From assembly GCA_963811775.1 (NCBI GenBank), contig CAWESO010000019.1, positions 186,001 through 250,000 of the forward strand: DNA of 64,000 nt, written 5' to 3'. This document shows, piece by piece, positions 9,149 through 17,507 of the stretch; position 1 is the stretch's first letter, and the number at the start of each line of letters is the position of its first letter. The notes beneath the pieces were generated by a model, which had not been told where the DNA came from, did no database searches, and worked only from the letters and a program-made list of their open reading frames with translations. Source of the stretch: Chersky-840 sp963811775. GTDB taxonomy: Bacteria > Actinomycetota > Acidimicrobiia > Acidimicrobiales > UBA8190. The translations under genes were made by a program, and so were the position numbers.

Positions 9149-10795
9149 TCATTTGGGCGAGCTCCGGTGCCGGTTGAGGCGGGCGAACATGGCCTTCTGC
9201 GAGCCGTAGAGCTTGGGGAACTCCTCGTAGAGGCGGTCGTAGGTGGCGGCGCGTCCCGGGTCGGGCTCGAACCGCATGTCGACCGGGACGAGCGAGCTGA
9301 TCTCGTCGGGGCGGACCTCCCCCAACACCAGCGCGGCGAAGATCGCCGCCCCCCGCAGGTTGGCGTGCAACGGCTCGGTGACGCGCTCGATGGCGCGAGC
9401 CATGACATCGGCGTGGATCTGGCACCACAGGTCCGACGTGGCGCCACCCCCGATGACGCGCAGGGGGTCGAGCCGGCGCTTGGCGAAGTGCTCGACCGCG
9501 TCGTGGAGCCATCGGCTGTTGTACGCCACCCCCTCGAGGACGGCGCGCACCAGATGGGCCCGGGTGGTTCCGAGCGACATGTTGTGGAAGCCGCCCCGGG
9601 CCTTGCGGTCGGCGACCGGCGATCGCTCGCCCGCCAGCCAGGGGGTGAACAGGACGTCGCCGCTCCCGACGGGCGCCGTCGCCGCGAGGTCCGTGAGCGC
9701 GTCGAAGCTCGGCGTCGGCGGCGGCATGGGCGACATGGGCGACATGGGCGGCATGGGCGAGGGCGGCGACGTCGGCGCGTCGGCCAGGCCGTCGCGCGGC
9801 GCGATGACGTTGTCGCGCAGCCAGGCCAGGCACAGCCCCCCGGTGTCGTGGTTGTCGGCCACGAGGTAGCCACCGGACCCGAGCCCGGGAACCGACACGA
9901 TCTGGCGTTGAGCGTCGGTCTTCTTCATGGGCACGGGGCAGCTGATCCACGACGTCGTGGAGATGGCGAGGTGCGTCTGGTAGTCGAGCACCGCGCCCGA
10001 GCCCACCGTGGCGGAGTGGAGGTCGGGGACCCCGGTCACCACGGGCACGCCGGCCGGGATGCCCAGCTCGTCGGCGACCTCCGCGCCCACCTCGCCCACT
10101 ACCGTGCCCGTCCGCACCAGAGGCGCGAGCTTGTCCACCGGGATCCCGGCGCGCCGCACGAGGAGGCCGTCGTAGGCGAGGCGGTCGGGCCGGCGGTTGT
10201 CGGTCAGCCACGCCCCGGTCATCGAGGCGTGGCTGGCGGCCGCCACACCGGTGAACCGCATGGACAGGTAGTCGACGGGCTCCAGGTACCAGCGGGCCCG
10301 CCGAGCCACCTCGGGCTCCTCGTGCTCGAGATACAGGATGTGGCCGATGGGGTCGGCTCCCGACGTCGAGGGGGCGCCCCCGCTGTGTCGCACCCACTGC
10401 CACAGCGCCAAGGGGGAATAGCCCGCCACCCAACCGCCCACGGCCCGGCGCGTGTAGGGGGCACCACGGCAGTCCATCCACAAGACGCACGGGCCCACGG
10501 GGAGACCGTCCTCGGCGACGGGGACCGTGCTGGCCCACTGCCCCGTGCACGCCACCGCGCACACCTGCTCGGGGTGGACGACGCCACTGGCCATGGCGCG
10601 CCGCGTGGCCTCGGCGATGACCCGCCACCATTCGCCGGCGTCCTGGACCGCCCCGCCGCCGGGGAGCATGGTGGTGCCGACCGCGACGTGGTCACGCCAC
10701 GAGATCGTCCCGGTGAGCGTCACCAGGCCGACCTTGGGGCCTCCCGTCCCCAGGTCGACGGCGAGGACGACGCGCTCATGGCGCGGGGCGCTCAC
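9149..10795 (-). CDS. FGGY-family carbohydrate kinase (xylulokinase-like)
   Basis: A 548-aa FGGY kinase. The N-terminal phosphate loop is VVLAVDLGTGGPKVGLV; the catalytic-Asp region is TGVPDLHSATVGSGAVLD, and the C-terminal ATP-site motif is RVIGGGATSDLWCQI. The family phosphorylates pentuloses, glycerol, polyols and related compounds. An unusual Pro/Met/Ser-rich insertion (SPPSPMPPMSPMSPMPPP), encoded by a 9-bp repeat, interrupts the region between the two domains and makes the protein slightly longer than typical xylulokinases. The GTG start at 10795 overlaps the stop of the PLP enzyme by 4 nt (GTGA), so the two are translationally coupled. The substrate is unknown and may be linked to that enzyme. 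Confidence 0.88.
   Translation of the reverse strand: MSAPRHERVVLAVDLGTGGPKVGLVTLTGTISWRDHVAVGTTMLPGGGAVQDAGEWWRVIAEATRRAMASGVVHPEQVCAVACTGQWASTVPVAEDGLPVGPCVLWMDCRGAPYTRRAVGGWVAGYSPLALWQWVRHSGGAPSTSGADPIGHILYLEHEEPEVARRARWYLEPVDYLSMRFTGVAAASHASMTGAWLTDNRRPDRLAYDGLLVRRAGIPVDKLAPLVRTGTVVGEVGAEVADELGIPAGVPVVTGVPDLHSATVGSGAVLDYQTHLAISTTSWISCPVPMKKTDAQRQIVSVPGLGSGGYLVADNHDTGGLCLAWLRDNVIAPRDGLADAPTSPPSPMPPMSPMSPMPPPTPSFDALTDLAATAPVGSGDVLFTPWLAGERSPVADRKARGGFHNMSLGTTRAHLVRAVLEGVAYNSRWLHDAVEHFAKRRLDPLRVIGGGATSDLWCQIHADVMARAIERVTEPLHANLRGAAIFAALVLGEVRPDEISSLVPVDMRFEPDPGRAATYDRLYEEFPKLYGSQKAMFARLNRHRSSPK
9725..9760. repeat. 9-bp tandem repeat inside the FGGY kinase gene
   Basis: Four near-identical 9-bp units of the type ATGGGCGAC/ATGGGCGGC lie in the coding region of the kinase. 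On the coding strand they give repeated S-P-M / P-P-M tripeptides. The period of 9 keeps the reading frame, so copy-number changes would only lengthen or shorten the insertion. Confidence 0.75.
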
Positions 10796-12183
10796 CCCTC
10801 CGCGGGCACGTGCTGGTAGCCGTCCATCATGTCGGCCATGACAGCTTTGATGAAGGTGTCGGCCTCGTCGGTCATACCGCCGGCCACCCCCCCGTAGATG
10901 GCGCCGGAGCGCGGTTGGTCGTCTTTGTGCTCCCCGGCGTAGGCCACCGCGTCGGCGAGGTCGATGGCGAAGGCCTCGGCGACGCCGCTCTGGGTCTGGG
11001 GTCGGGTCACGGCCATGTGCAGCGCGTTGGGATACTGCTGTCCGTTGAGGCGCCACCCCCGCAGTCGCATGAAGTCGTTGACGTGGTACACGTCGAAGAC
11101 GTCGGAGGTGAAGCTGAACAGGAACGTGGGCCGGCCCATCAGGCGCAGCTCCGGGTGCGACCGCACCGCCTCCTGCATGACGGCGGCGGTCTCGAAGATC
11201 CGCTGGGCATGGTGGCGGTAGCCCTCCCGGCCCAGATGGACCATCGAGGCCCACGTCGCGGCGAGCAGCCCACCCGAGCGCGATCCCTCCATGCCGGGGG
11301 AGCAGTACTTGCCTCCGCTCCAGTCCGTGAGGAAGAAGTACTGCGAGTTGCGCAAGGCCTGGTCCCGGAACGTGAGGACCGAGGTCCCCTTGAGGGCGTA
11401 CCCGTACTTGTGGGTGTCGGCCGAGATGGACGTGACGCCGGGCACGCGGTAGTCGAAGACGGGGATGTCGTACCCGAGCTCCTGGCCGAAGGGGAGGATG
11501 AACCCGCCCAGGCAGCTGTCGACATGCAGCCCGACCCCGTGCCGCAGCGCGACGTCGGAGAGCTCGGCGATGGGGTCGACGGTCCCGTACCCGTAGTTGC
11601 ACGCCGAGCCGATGATGGCGACGGTCTGCTCGTCGATGTGCTTGTCCACCCAGTTCACGTCCACCAGGGTGGTGTCGGGGTCGACCGGGGCGCGTCGCAG
11701 CTCGATCCCGAACAGGTGGCACGCCTTGTCGAAAGCAGGGTGGGCCGTCTCGGGCTTGACGACGTTCGACCGCGTGACGCCGCGTTCCTGGCTGGCGTAC
11801 TCACGGTAGGCCAGCATGGCGTGGGCGATGCTGCCGGTGCCCCCCGTCGTGACCAGGCCCGCGGGCGTCGTGCCCTGCACCGCCTCGCCGTGGAGGAGGT
11901 CCAGCGTCATGGCGATGATCTCGGCCTCGAACTTCGTCGAGCTGGGGCACATGTCGCGCTGCAGCGAGTTGACGTGGGCGAAGAGGCCGAACGCGTTGTT
12001 CAGGAAGTGGTAGTGCTCATGGTCACCGCAGTACATGGTCCCCGAGCACTTGCCGGTCTCCCAGAAGGCGTCCTCCTCCTTGGCCATCGCCTCCAGCTCG
12101 CCCAGGATCTCCCCCCGGCTCCGGCCTTCGGCGGGGAGGCGACGGTGGACGGCGAAGCGGTCCTGGTACGGGAACGTGCTCAT
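10792..12183 (-). CDS. PLP-dependent lyase/decarboxylase, sphingosine-1-phosphate-lyase-like
   Basis: A 463-aa fold-type I PLP enzyme. The Schiff-base lysine lies in SADTHKYGYALKGTSVL (Lys 259), the arrangement seen in sphingosine-1-phosphate lyases and the wider group II decarboxylase family. VTTGGTGSIAHAML (PLP phosphate grip) and LHVDSCLGGF (Asp contacting the pyridine N) agree. The closest general description is S1P-lyase-like rather than glutamate decarboxylase. Unlike the eukaryotic lyase there is no N-terminal membrane anchor. It starts at ATG 12183 after GGAGG and is the first gene of a five-gene minus-strand operon with the kinase, transporter, VOC and Ddn-like genes. S1P lyases cleave phosphorylated amino alcohols, so a kinase-lyase pathway is conceivable (inference). 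Confidence 0.85.
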   Translation of the reverse strand: MSTFPYQDRFAVHRRLPAEGRSRGEILGELEAMAKEEDAFWETGKCSGTMYCGDHEHYHFLNNAFGLFAHVNSLQRDMCPSSTKFEAEIIAMTLDLLHGEAVQGTTPAGLVTTGGTGSIAHAMLAYREYASQERGVTRSNVVKPETAHPAFDKACHLFGIELRRAPVDPDTTLVDVNWVDKHIDEQTVAIIGSACNYGYGTVDPIAELSDVALRHGVGLHVDSCLGGFILPFGQELGYDIPVFDYRVPGVTSISADTHKYGYALKGTSVLTFRDQALRNSQYFFLTDWSGGKYCSPGMEGSRSGGLLAATWASMVHLGREGYRHHAQRIFETAAVMQEAVRSHPELRLMGRPTFLFSFTSDVFDVYHVNDFMRLRGWRLNGQQYPNALHMAVTRPQTQSGVAEAFAIDLADAVAYAGEHKDDQPRSGAIYGGVAGGMTDEADTFIKAVMADMMDGYQHVPAEG

Positions 12184-12485
12184 GTGGTGGAGCCTCCTGC
12201 GCACGAGGGAGGTCGGTGACCGACCGGATGGAGTCCGACCCGGCCCACACTACGGCAACGGCTCCGAGCCCCTGCTGGGCCGACCCGTGCTCACGCCCCG
12301 TGTCCGACCCTGCCCCCGACCCCGCCCCCTCCCGGCCCCGGCCCACGGGCGGGGTCCCGGCGGGTTGGGCCCCAGGTCGAGCGGGTATCCCGTTCGCGCG
12401 AGCCGCCACTTCGTAGGATGCCTACCAACGGAGCGGCCGGAGCAGATCGGGGGCTCGTCGTTGCCGAGAGTGGGGACCACGGTTG
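12184..12485. promoter_or_regulatory. Divergent intergenic region between the PLP enzyme and bldD
   Basis: About 300 bp without a gene. It must hold promoters in both directions. A TAGGAT box at 12414-12419 is a plausible -10 for bldD, leaving a leader of about 60 nt. The part from 12290 to 12370 is an extremely C/G-rich tract with repeated CCCCGACCCCG-like runs. BldD proteins often bind their own promoters, but I could not identify a convincing BldD box here. Confidence 0.4.
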
Positions 12486-13067
12486 ATGGCTGAAGAAATG
12501 GCGACAACCGCCGACGAAGAGTTCTCGCAGGCTGCCCAGTCCTACATCAGGGCGGTCGGGGCCCGGCTCCGCGTGGTGCGCAACCAGCTGGGCCTCTCCC
12601 TGCAGGCCGTGGAGGCCACCTCGAGCCAGGAGTTCAAGGCATCGGTGCTCGGCGCCTACGAGCGCGGCGAGCGGGCGGTGTCGGTGTCGCGGCTGCAGCG
12701 CCTGGCCAAGCTCTACGGCGTCAGTGTCGACCAGCTGTTGCCCAACGAGTCCGACGCCACCCGGTGGTGGATGTCGAAGGACGCCGAGTCTCCCGGTTCG
12801 GCGTCGCCCGAGCGCCCCGCCGCGCAGCCGTGGCAGAACAGCGACACGGTGACGATCGACCTGGCGCGCTTGCGCGATGTCAGCGGCCCCGAGCGCGACC
12901 TGATCCGGCGGTTCGTCAGCATGATCCAGGTCCAGCGCCAGGACTTCAACGGACAGCTGATCACCATCCGGTCGAGCGACGTCCGCGCCATCGCCTGTCT
13001 CTTCGGGATGACACCCGACGCCATGGGCCGCAGACTCGACGAGCTGAGGCTGCGCATCAACACCTGA
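12486..13067 (+). CDS. bldD: BldD-like transcriptional regulator (c-di-GMP responsive)
   Basis: A 193-aa regulator with an N-terminal XRE-type helix-turn-helix (about residues 22-85; GARLRVVRNQLGLSLQAVE ... SYERG-like AYERGERAVSV) and a C-terminal BldD domain. The c-di-GMP-binding signature RxD-X8-RxxD of Streptomyces BldD is exact: RQD at 151-153, eight residues, RSSD at 162-165. BldD-c-di-GMP represses development genes in Streptomyces; in other actinobacteria its role is less defined. The linker (about 95-120) is longer than in Streptomyces, and the protein has about a 17-residue N-terminal extension. ATG 12486 is used; ATG 12498 is possible. It is a single gene, convergent with the AKR gene. 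Confidence 0.9.
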   Translation: MAEEMATTADEEFSQAAQSYIRAVGARLRVVRNQLGLSLQAVEATSSQEFKASVLGAYERGERAVSVSRLQRLAKLYGVSVDQLLPNESDATRWWMSKDAESPGSASPERPAAQPWQNSDTVTIDLARLRDVSGPERDLIRRFVSMIQVQRQDFNGQLITIRSSDVRAIACLFGMTPDAMGRRLDELRLRINT

Positions 13068-13164
13068 GGTCCCGACGCGCCGGGCATCAGAGTCTGCAAG
13101 CACGTTCGGGTTCGACGCAGGACGTTCCGGGATGCGACCGCCAGACCGAGTCGTCGCTCCCGCT

Positions 13165-14196
13165 TCAGCTCCAGGGGAGCGCGCCGCGCCGGTTCCAGTA
13201 CGCCACCGGTTCCTCGACGGCCGACGCCAGCTCGTTTCGGTCTTCGTCGCTCAGGGTCACCCCGAGCGCGGCGATGTTCGAGTCGAGCTGTGACGCCGTG
13301 ACCGCGCCGGACAGGACGACGTCCGCCCATGGCTGGTCCAGCGCGGCGGCGACGGCCAGCCGGTCGACCGGCATCCCCCGGCGCGCCGCCACCTCGGCCA
13401 CGGCCGGGACAAGGGAGGCCGGGACAACAGAAGGTGGTGGGGCAGCCGAGCCGGTGAGGCGGCCGTTGGCGAGCACCTCCTTCACGAGGACCCCGAGCCC
13501 CCGCGCCTTGGCCTCGGCCAGGGCGGGGCCGACGGAGGGCTCGAGCACGTTCCACGTCGCCTGCACCGTGGAGAAGGGGTTGACCCCGTCCACCTCGACG
13601 TCGAGGGCGTAGCGCACCACGTCCGATTGGCGGGGACCGCTGACGGTCAATCCCACCGCGATGCCACCGTCGTGGAGCTCGGCCAGCGCCCGCAGGACGG
13701 CGTGATCGTCGAGCACGCCGCTCTCGAACGTGGCCGAATGCACCTGGTACAGCGCGAGGTGGGGACCGAGGAGGGCGATGCTCTCGGGCAGCTGCCGTCG
13801 GAACATCACCAGGGAATGGTTCTTGGTCTCGTGGACGGCGGCGGTCAGCTCCCACGCCCCGGTGTAGCGGTATCCCCACTTGGACCCGACCGTGAGCGCC
13901 CCCGGTTCGACGTGGCGCGCCGCCAGCCACGATGCCAAGAACTCCTCCGCCAAACCGTACGAGCGCGCCGCGTCGACGTAGCGGATCCCCGCCGCAGACG
14001 CGGCGTCGAGCATGTCATGGCATCGCCGCTCCATCGCCCGGCGCGTGCGGTCGAACCCGAGGTCGGCGTCCCGCCCGAGGGTGATGTACGCCGGCCGTCC
14101 CAACGCCGCCAGCCCCAGGCCGATGCGGGAGACGACGAGCCCGGTGCCCCCCAGAGTGGTGGTGAGGTCCCGCTCGCCCGGGGAGAGCCCGGTCAG
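13165..14196 (-). CDS. Aldo/keto reductase
   Basis: An NADPH-dependent (beta/alpha)8 reductase. The catalytic tetrad is visible: Asp and Tyr in DAARSYG, Lys in GSKWG and His in YQVHSAT. Homology clearly continues upstream of the first TTG (14103): the in-frame sequence reads LGGTGLVVSRIGLGLAALGRP, the usual AKR beginning. No ATG, GTG or TTG precedes it in frame. The only good candidate is a CTG at 14196, which overlaps the stop of the upstream small gene as CTGA. That gives 343 aa, a normal length. If the CTG is not used, the call must begin at 14103 and lose part of the barrel. Substrate unknown. Confidence 0.85.
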   Translation of the reverse strand: MTGLSPGERDLTTTLGGTGLVVSRIGLGLAALGRPAYITLGRDADLGFDRTRRAMERRCHDMLDAASAAGIRYVDAARSYGLAEEFLASWLAARHVEPGALTVGSKWGYRYTGAWELTAAVHETKNHSLVMFRRQLPESIALLGPHLALYQVHSATFESGVLDDHAVLRALAELHDGGIAVGLTVSGPRQSDVVRYALDVEVDGVNPFSTVQATWNVLEPSVGPALAEAKARGLGVLVKEVLANGRLTGSAAPPPSVVPASLVPAVAEVAARRGMPVDRLAVAAALDQPWADVVLSGAVTASQLDSNIAALGVTLSDEDRNELASAVEEPVAYWNRRGALPWS

Positions 14197-14417
14197 CGCT
14201 CCGCGTCCTCGACGGGGTGCTCGACCACGGCCACGACCCGCGTCGCCATGAAGCGCGCCGTGCGGACGGCCCGGCCCGACCTGGTCACCTCCGTGACCTC
14301 GACCGAGCCGCGTGACGTGGCGACCTCGACCCGGCGCCCGGCGCGCGTCGCCCGGATGTCGAAACGCTGCACGCCGTCCCCGACGTCGACGACCACCTCG
14401 ACCCGGTCTCCCTTCAC
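14193..14417 (-). CDS. Small conserved-looking hypothetical protein
   Basis: A 74-aa, probably all-beta protein (VEVVVDVGDG, FDIRATRAGRRVEVAT, SVEVTEVTRSGRAV). I do not recognise a family. The GTG start at 14417 lies 8 nt after a TAGAAT box, so it may be translated from a leaderless mRNA. Its stop overlaps the proposed CTG start of the aldo/keto reductase by 4 nt, which argues that it is a real gene coupled to that enzyme. No catalytic motif or membrane segment is seen. Confidence 0.6.
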   Translation of the reverse strand: MKGDRVEVVVDVGDGVQRFDIRATRAGRRVEVATSRGSVEVTEVTRSGRAVRTARFMATRVVAVVEHPVEDAER

Positions 14418-14503
14418 GACGCCAATTCTATGTCGACCGGCGCATCGTCAGCCCGGGGGAGGACCGGCGCCCCGCCATCCCCGACCGCATCGGGGCCCGA
14501 AGG

Positions 14504-14580
14504 GGATCAATTCGGCGGACGGATCAATTCGGGGGAGGGATCAGCTCGGGGCAGGGATCAGCTCGGCGGGGGGATCAGTG
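14504..14580. repeat. 17-bp tandem repeat overlapping the end of the beta-glucosidase gene
   Basis: Four complete 17-bp units beginning GGATCA (14504, 14521, 14538, 14555) and a fifth partial unit (14572). The consensus is GGATCARYTCGGSGGRS. The beta-glucosidase stop codon (14558-14560 on the minus strand) is formed inside the fourth unit. Because 17 is not a multiple of 3, each unit is read in a different frame. Confidence 0.85.
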
Positions 14581-15766
14581 CGTTGGCCCGGGCCACGCTG
14601 CCCAGCCAATGGGCGCTCGGCTTGGGTCGCCGTTCGAAGGTGACCGGGTCCACCGCACAGATGCCGAGCTTGGGACCGAATCCCAGATGCCACTCGAAGT
14701 TGTCGAGCAGGCTCCACACGAAGTAGCCGCGCACGTCGATCCCGTCCGCGATGCAGCGGTGCAGGCTCTGCAGTGCGGTGGTGATGAACTCGATGCGCTC
14801 GGGGTCGTGCTCGGTGGCGAGGCCGTTCTCCGTGACCAGCACGGGGAGCCCCGTGTAGGCCGCCGCCCGCCGCACGGTGTACTCCACCACCTGGGGCCAG
14901 AACTCGTAGCCCATCTGGGTCAGGCGCGTCCCGGGCGGCGGATCGAGCCGCCCGGTGGGCCCGAGAACGGTGCGCTCGTAGCACTGCACGCCGATGAAGT
15001 CGTCGCCGGTCGTGGCGTCGAGGAAGGTGTTCTCGAGGATCTGCTCGGCCGCGTCCCGGGTGCCCTCCCCACCCTCTCCCGCCACGAGCTCCTCCATCGA
15101 CAGCGTGATGCCGACCGGGAAGGAGCCCGGTCCGGCCCGCAGCGCGTCGACGGCCAGGCGGTGGGAGCGGACGAGGACGTCGTTCACGGCGAAGTGCCGC
15201 ACGTATTCGTCGTTGAGGCCCGGGGGATAGATGCCGACGGTGTAGCCCAGCACGGCCACCACGTTGGGCTCGTTGAAGGTGCAGGCCCAGCCGATCAGGT
15301 CGCCGAGATGGGCGACGGTGCGCTCCACGTAGCGGGCGAAGCGCTCGGGAGCGTCGGGCGCCTCCCACCCGCCGCGGTCGGTGAGCCAGCGCGGCGTCGT
15401 GAAGTGGTGGAACGTGACCACCGGTGCGACGCCGCGTTCGTGGCATGCCGCGCACATGCGCCGGTAGTGGTCGAGCGCGGCCACCGAGAACTCCCCCTCG
15501 GCGGGCTCGATACGGCTCCATTCCAACGAGAAGCGGTAGGCGCCGAGGCCGAGGTCGGCCACGAGCCCGACGTCCTCGGGCCAGCGGTGGTACGAGTCGC
15601 AGGCATCGCCGCTCGACTCGACACACCCCGAGGCCGGGTTGTGCTCCCACGCCCACCAGTCGTTGTTGGTGTCGCCGCCTTCGATCTGGTGCGAGGACGT
15701 CGCCGTTCCCCAGATGAATCCCGGCGGGAATCGGAGGGCCTGTTCGTCGGCAGGGGGCGCGCTCAT
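14558..15766 (-). CDS. Glycoside hydrolase family 1 beta-glucosidase
   Basis: A 402-aa GH1 enzyme, a (beta/alpha)8 retaining beta-glycosidase. The acid/base Glu is in CTFNEPN (Glu 166) and the nucleophile Glu in VLVTENGLA (Glu 313). The N-terminal FPPGFIWGTATSSHQIEG (Gln/His sugar contacts) and the C-terminal GYFVWSLLDNFEW are canonical. Length is slightly shorter than usual (about 440-450 aa), mainly in loops. No signal peptide, so intracellular. The C-terminus ends within the 17-bp tandem repeat, so the exact terminus may vary between strains. It lies 33 bp downstream of the exonuclease gene on the same strand. No transporter is adjacent. Confidence 0.93.
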   Translation of the reverse strand: MSAPPADEQALRFPPGFIWGTATSSHQIEGGDTNNDWWAWEHNPASGCVESSGDACDSYHRWPEDVGLVADLGLGAYRFSLEWSRIEPAEGEFSVAALDHYRRMCAACHERGVAPVVTFHHFTTPRWLTDRGGWEAPDAPERFARYVERTVAHLGDLIGWACTFNEPNVVAVLGYTVGIYPPGLNDEYVRHFAVNDVLVRSHRLAVDALRAGPGSFPVGITLSMEELVAGEGGEGTRDAAEQILENTFLDATTGDDFIGVQCYERTVLGPTGRLDPPPGTRLTQMGYEFWPQVVEYTVRRAAAYTGLPVLVTENGLATEHDPERIEFITTALQSLHRCIADGIDVRGYFVWSLLDNFEWHLGFGPKLGICAVDPVTFERRPKPSAHWLGSVARANALIPPPS

Positions 15767-15799
15767 GCCCGCACGGTAGTGCGCCTTCGCGGGAGGCGA

Positions 15800-16702
15800 C
15801 TAGCCGTGACGCTTGGCGCCGAGTGCAGCGGCGCGCTCGGCCAGGGCGGGGTCGCGCAGGAAGCGGGCCACGTCCTCGAAGTCGTCGGTGGGGCCCGTCC
15901 ACGCCAGGTCGGCTACGGAGGGAAGCAGGGACCGGTCCACGCGCAAGGTGGCCAGGTCCCGAAACAGAAGCGCGTCGTCCATCTCCGACGCCAGGCGCTC
16001 GGCCAGCTTGGCGGCGCTGCGCACCGAGCTGCGCAGCCCGGGGTCCCAGTCCGAGACCGCGGCGGGGATGGCCTCGAGGTGCTCGTAGTGCCCGAGCACC
16101 GTCGACGCCGACTGCTTCCCCCACCCGGCGAGGCCGGGGAACCCGTCGGCGCTGTCGCCCACGAGCGCCAGCCAGTCGGGGATCGATGCCGGCCCGATGC
16201 CGTAGCGGGCCCGCACCGCCTCCTCGTCGGTGATGACGTCCTTGCGCCGGTCGAGCTGGACCACGCGCGTGCCCCGCACGCACTGGGCCAGATCCTTGTC
16301 CGGGGTGCACACGAGGACCTGCGCCACCGCCTTGTCGTCGGCGGCCACGGCGGCGGCGGAGGCCAGGGCGTCGTCGGCTTCGAGCTCCACCATGGGCCAG
16401 ACCACCACGTCCAGCGCCACCAGGGCGGCTTCGAGAAGGGGGAACTGGGCCATGAGCACCGGGTCCACGCCCTCGCCCGTCTTGTACCCGGGCCACATGT
16501 CGTTGCGGAACGACTCGACGACATGGTCGGTGGCCACCCCGACGTGGGTGGCCCGGGCCGCCAGCATCGACAACACCGACTGCACCACGCCCCGCACCGC
16601 GCCGACCTCCCCTCCCTCCGAGCTCGCCCGGGGCGGGGCGCCGTAGTAGTGCCGGAACAGTTCGTAGGTCCCGTCCACGAGGTGGACCCGCACCGCCGTC
16701 AC
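15800..16702 (-). CDS. 5'-3' exonuclease (FEN/Pol I N-terminal-like)
   Basis: A 300-aa stand-alone homologue of the 5'-nuclease domain of DNA polymerase I. Metal-binding acidic clusters are at the expected places: VHLVDGTYELFR, ELEADDALASAA, VCTPDKDLAQCV and VGDSADGFPGLAGWG, the last followed by the helix-hairpin-helix (KQSASTVLG). It is likely to act on flaps or RNA primers. The GTG at 16702 overlaps the GNAT stop (GTGA); an in-frame GTG at 16693 is an alternative. Family and length agree. Stand-alone copies of this type are common in actinobacteria in addition to PolA. Confidence 0.88.
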   Translation of the reverse strand: MTAVRVHLVDGTYELFRHYYGAPPRASSEGGEVGAVRGVVQSVLSMLAARATHVGVATDHVVESFRNDMWPGYKTGEGVDPVLMAQFPLLEAALVALDVVVWPMVELEADDALASAAAVAADDKAVAQVLVCTPDKDLAQCVRGTRVVQLDRRKDVITDEEAVRARYGIGPASIPDWLALVGDSADGFPGLAGWGKQSASTVLGHYEHLEAIPAAVSDWDPGLRSSVRSAAKLAERLASEMDDALLFRDLATLRVDRSLLPSVADLAWTGPTDDFEDVARFLRDPALAERAAALGAKRHG

Positions 16703-17304
16703 GGCCGAGGGTCCCGGCGCATGTACCACGTGTCGACGTCGAGGACAGTGTGGCGGGCCGAGACCTCGAAGCCGAGCGACGAGTAGAAGCGCACGTTGCG
16801 CTCCTTGTCGGTCTCGAGCCACGCCAGTCGGCCGCCCTCGTCGAGCCACGCGCACACCGCCCGCATGAGCGCCCCGCCGATGCCCCGGCCCTGGAACCCG
16901 GGCTCGACCCCGACCGGTCCCAGGTGCCAGTGCTCCTCGGCCAGGTCGGTGCGCGCCCAGTGCGCCCAGAACACCTGGGCGCGGCCGGGGTCGCCGACGG
17001 CGGGGACGGGCGCACCCAGGAGCGCGTCCGACGCGTCGTGGGTCACGAAGGCGCCGATGCACCCACCCGGGGGCGCCATGCCGGCCGCGGCGATCACGCA
17101 GTCGCCGGTGAACGCCGCGAACTGGGGCGCGGGGAGCAGGGCGAAGAACGGGCCCAGCTCGCCGTAGAGCCCGGCCAACCCGTCGAGCGGTTCGGCGCCG
17201 TAGATGGCCACCGCGGTGGGGGAGTCGGCCAGGGCGCGCGCTGTGACCGCGGCCGCGGCCCGGTGCTCACCTTTGCGCAGTGCGCGTACCTCGGTGCCGT
17301 GCAC
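16699..17304 (-). CDS. GNAT family N-acetyltransferase
   Basis: A 201-aa acetyltransferase. The acetyl-CoA loop is GPVGVEPGFQGRGIGGALMR (motif A, Q/RxxGxG/A), and a motif-B-like segment WLETDKERNVRFYSSLGFEV follows. GTG 17304 is selected as start because conserved sequence begins at TEVRALRKGEH; longer forms are in frame but unsupported. It is coupled to the exonuclease by a 4-nt overlap. The acceptor substrate is unknown. Confidence 0.85.
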   Translation of the reverse strand: MHGTEVRALRKGEHRAAAAVTARALADSPTAVAIYGAEPLDGLAGLYGELGPFFALLPAPQFAAFTGDCVIAAAGMAPPGGCIGAFVTHDASDALLGAPVPAVGDPGRAQVFWAHWARTDLAEEHWHLGPVGVEPGFQGRGIGGALMRAVCAWLDEGGRLAWLETDKERNVRFYSSLGFEVSARHTVLDVDTWYMRRDPRP

Positions 17305-17507
17305 GGCCCCATCATGTGCACAACCCGCCGCTACTGCCACCCGGCGACGGGCCGACGAGGGCGCCACGGCGCGGGACGCCGGAGACGGCCCTTCGGGGAG
17401 CCGGGGACGCCGGGGTTGCGATGGTGCTGGCGCTCACGTCGGGCGCGGGGTGGGCCCTGCGGCCCGATCGAGCGCATCGATGGGGTCCTGTTACCATCGG
17501 CGGCTCT

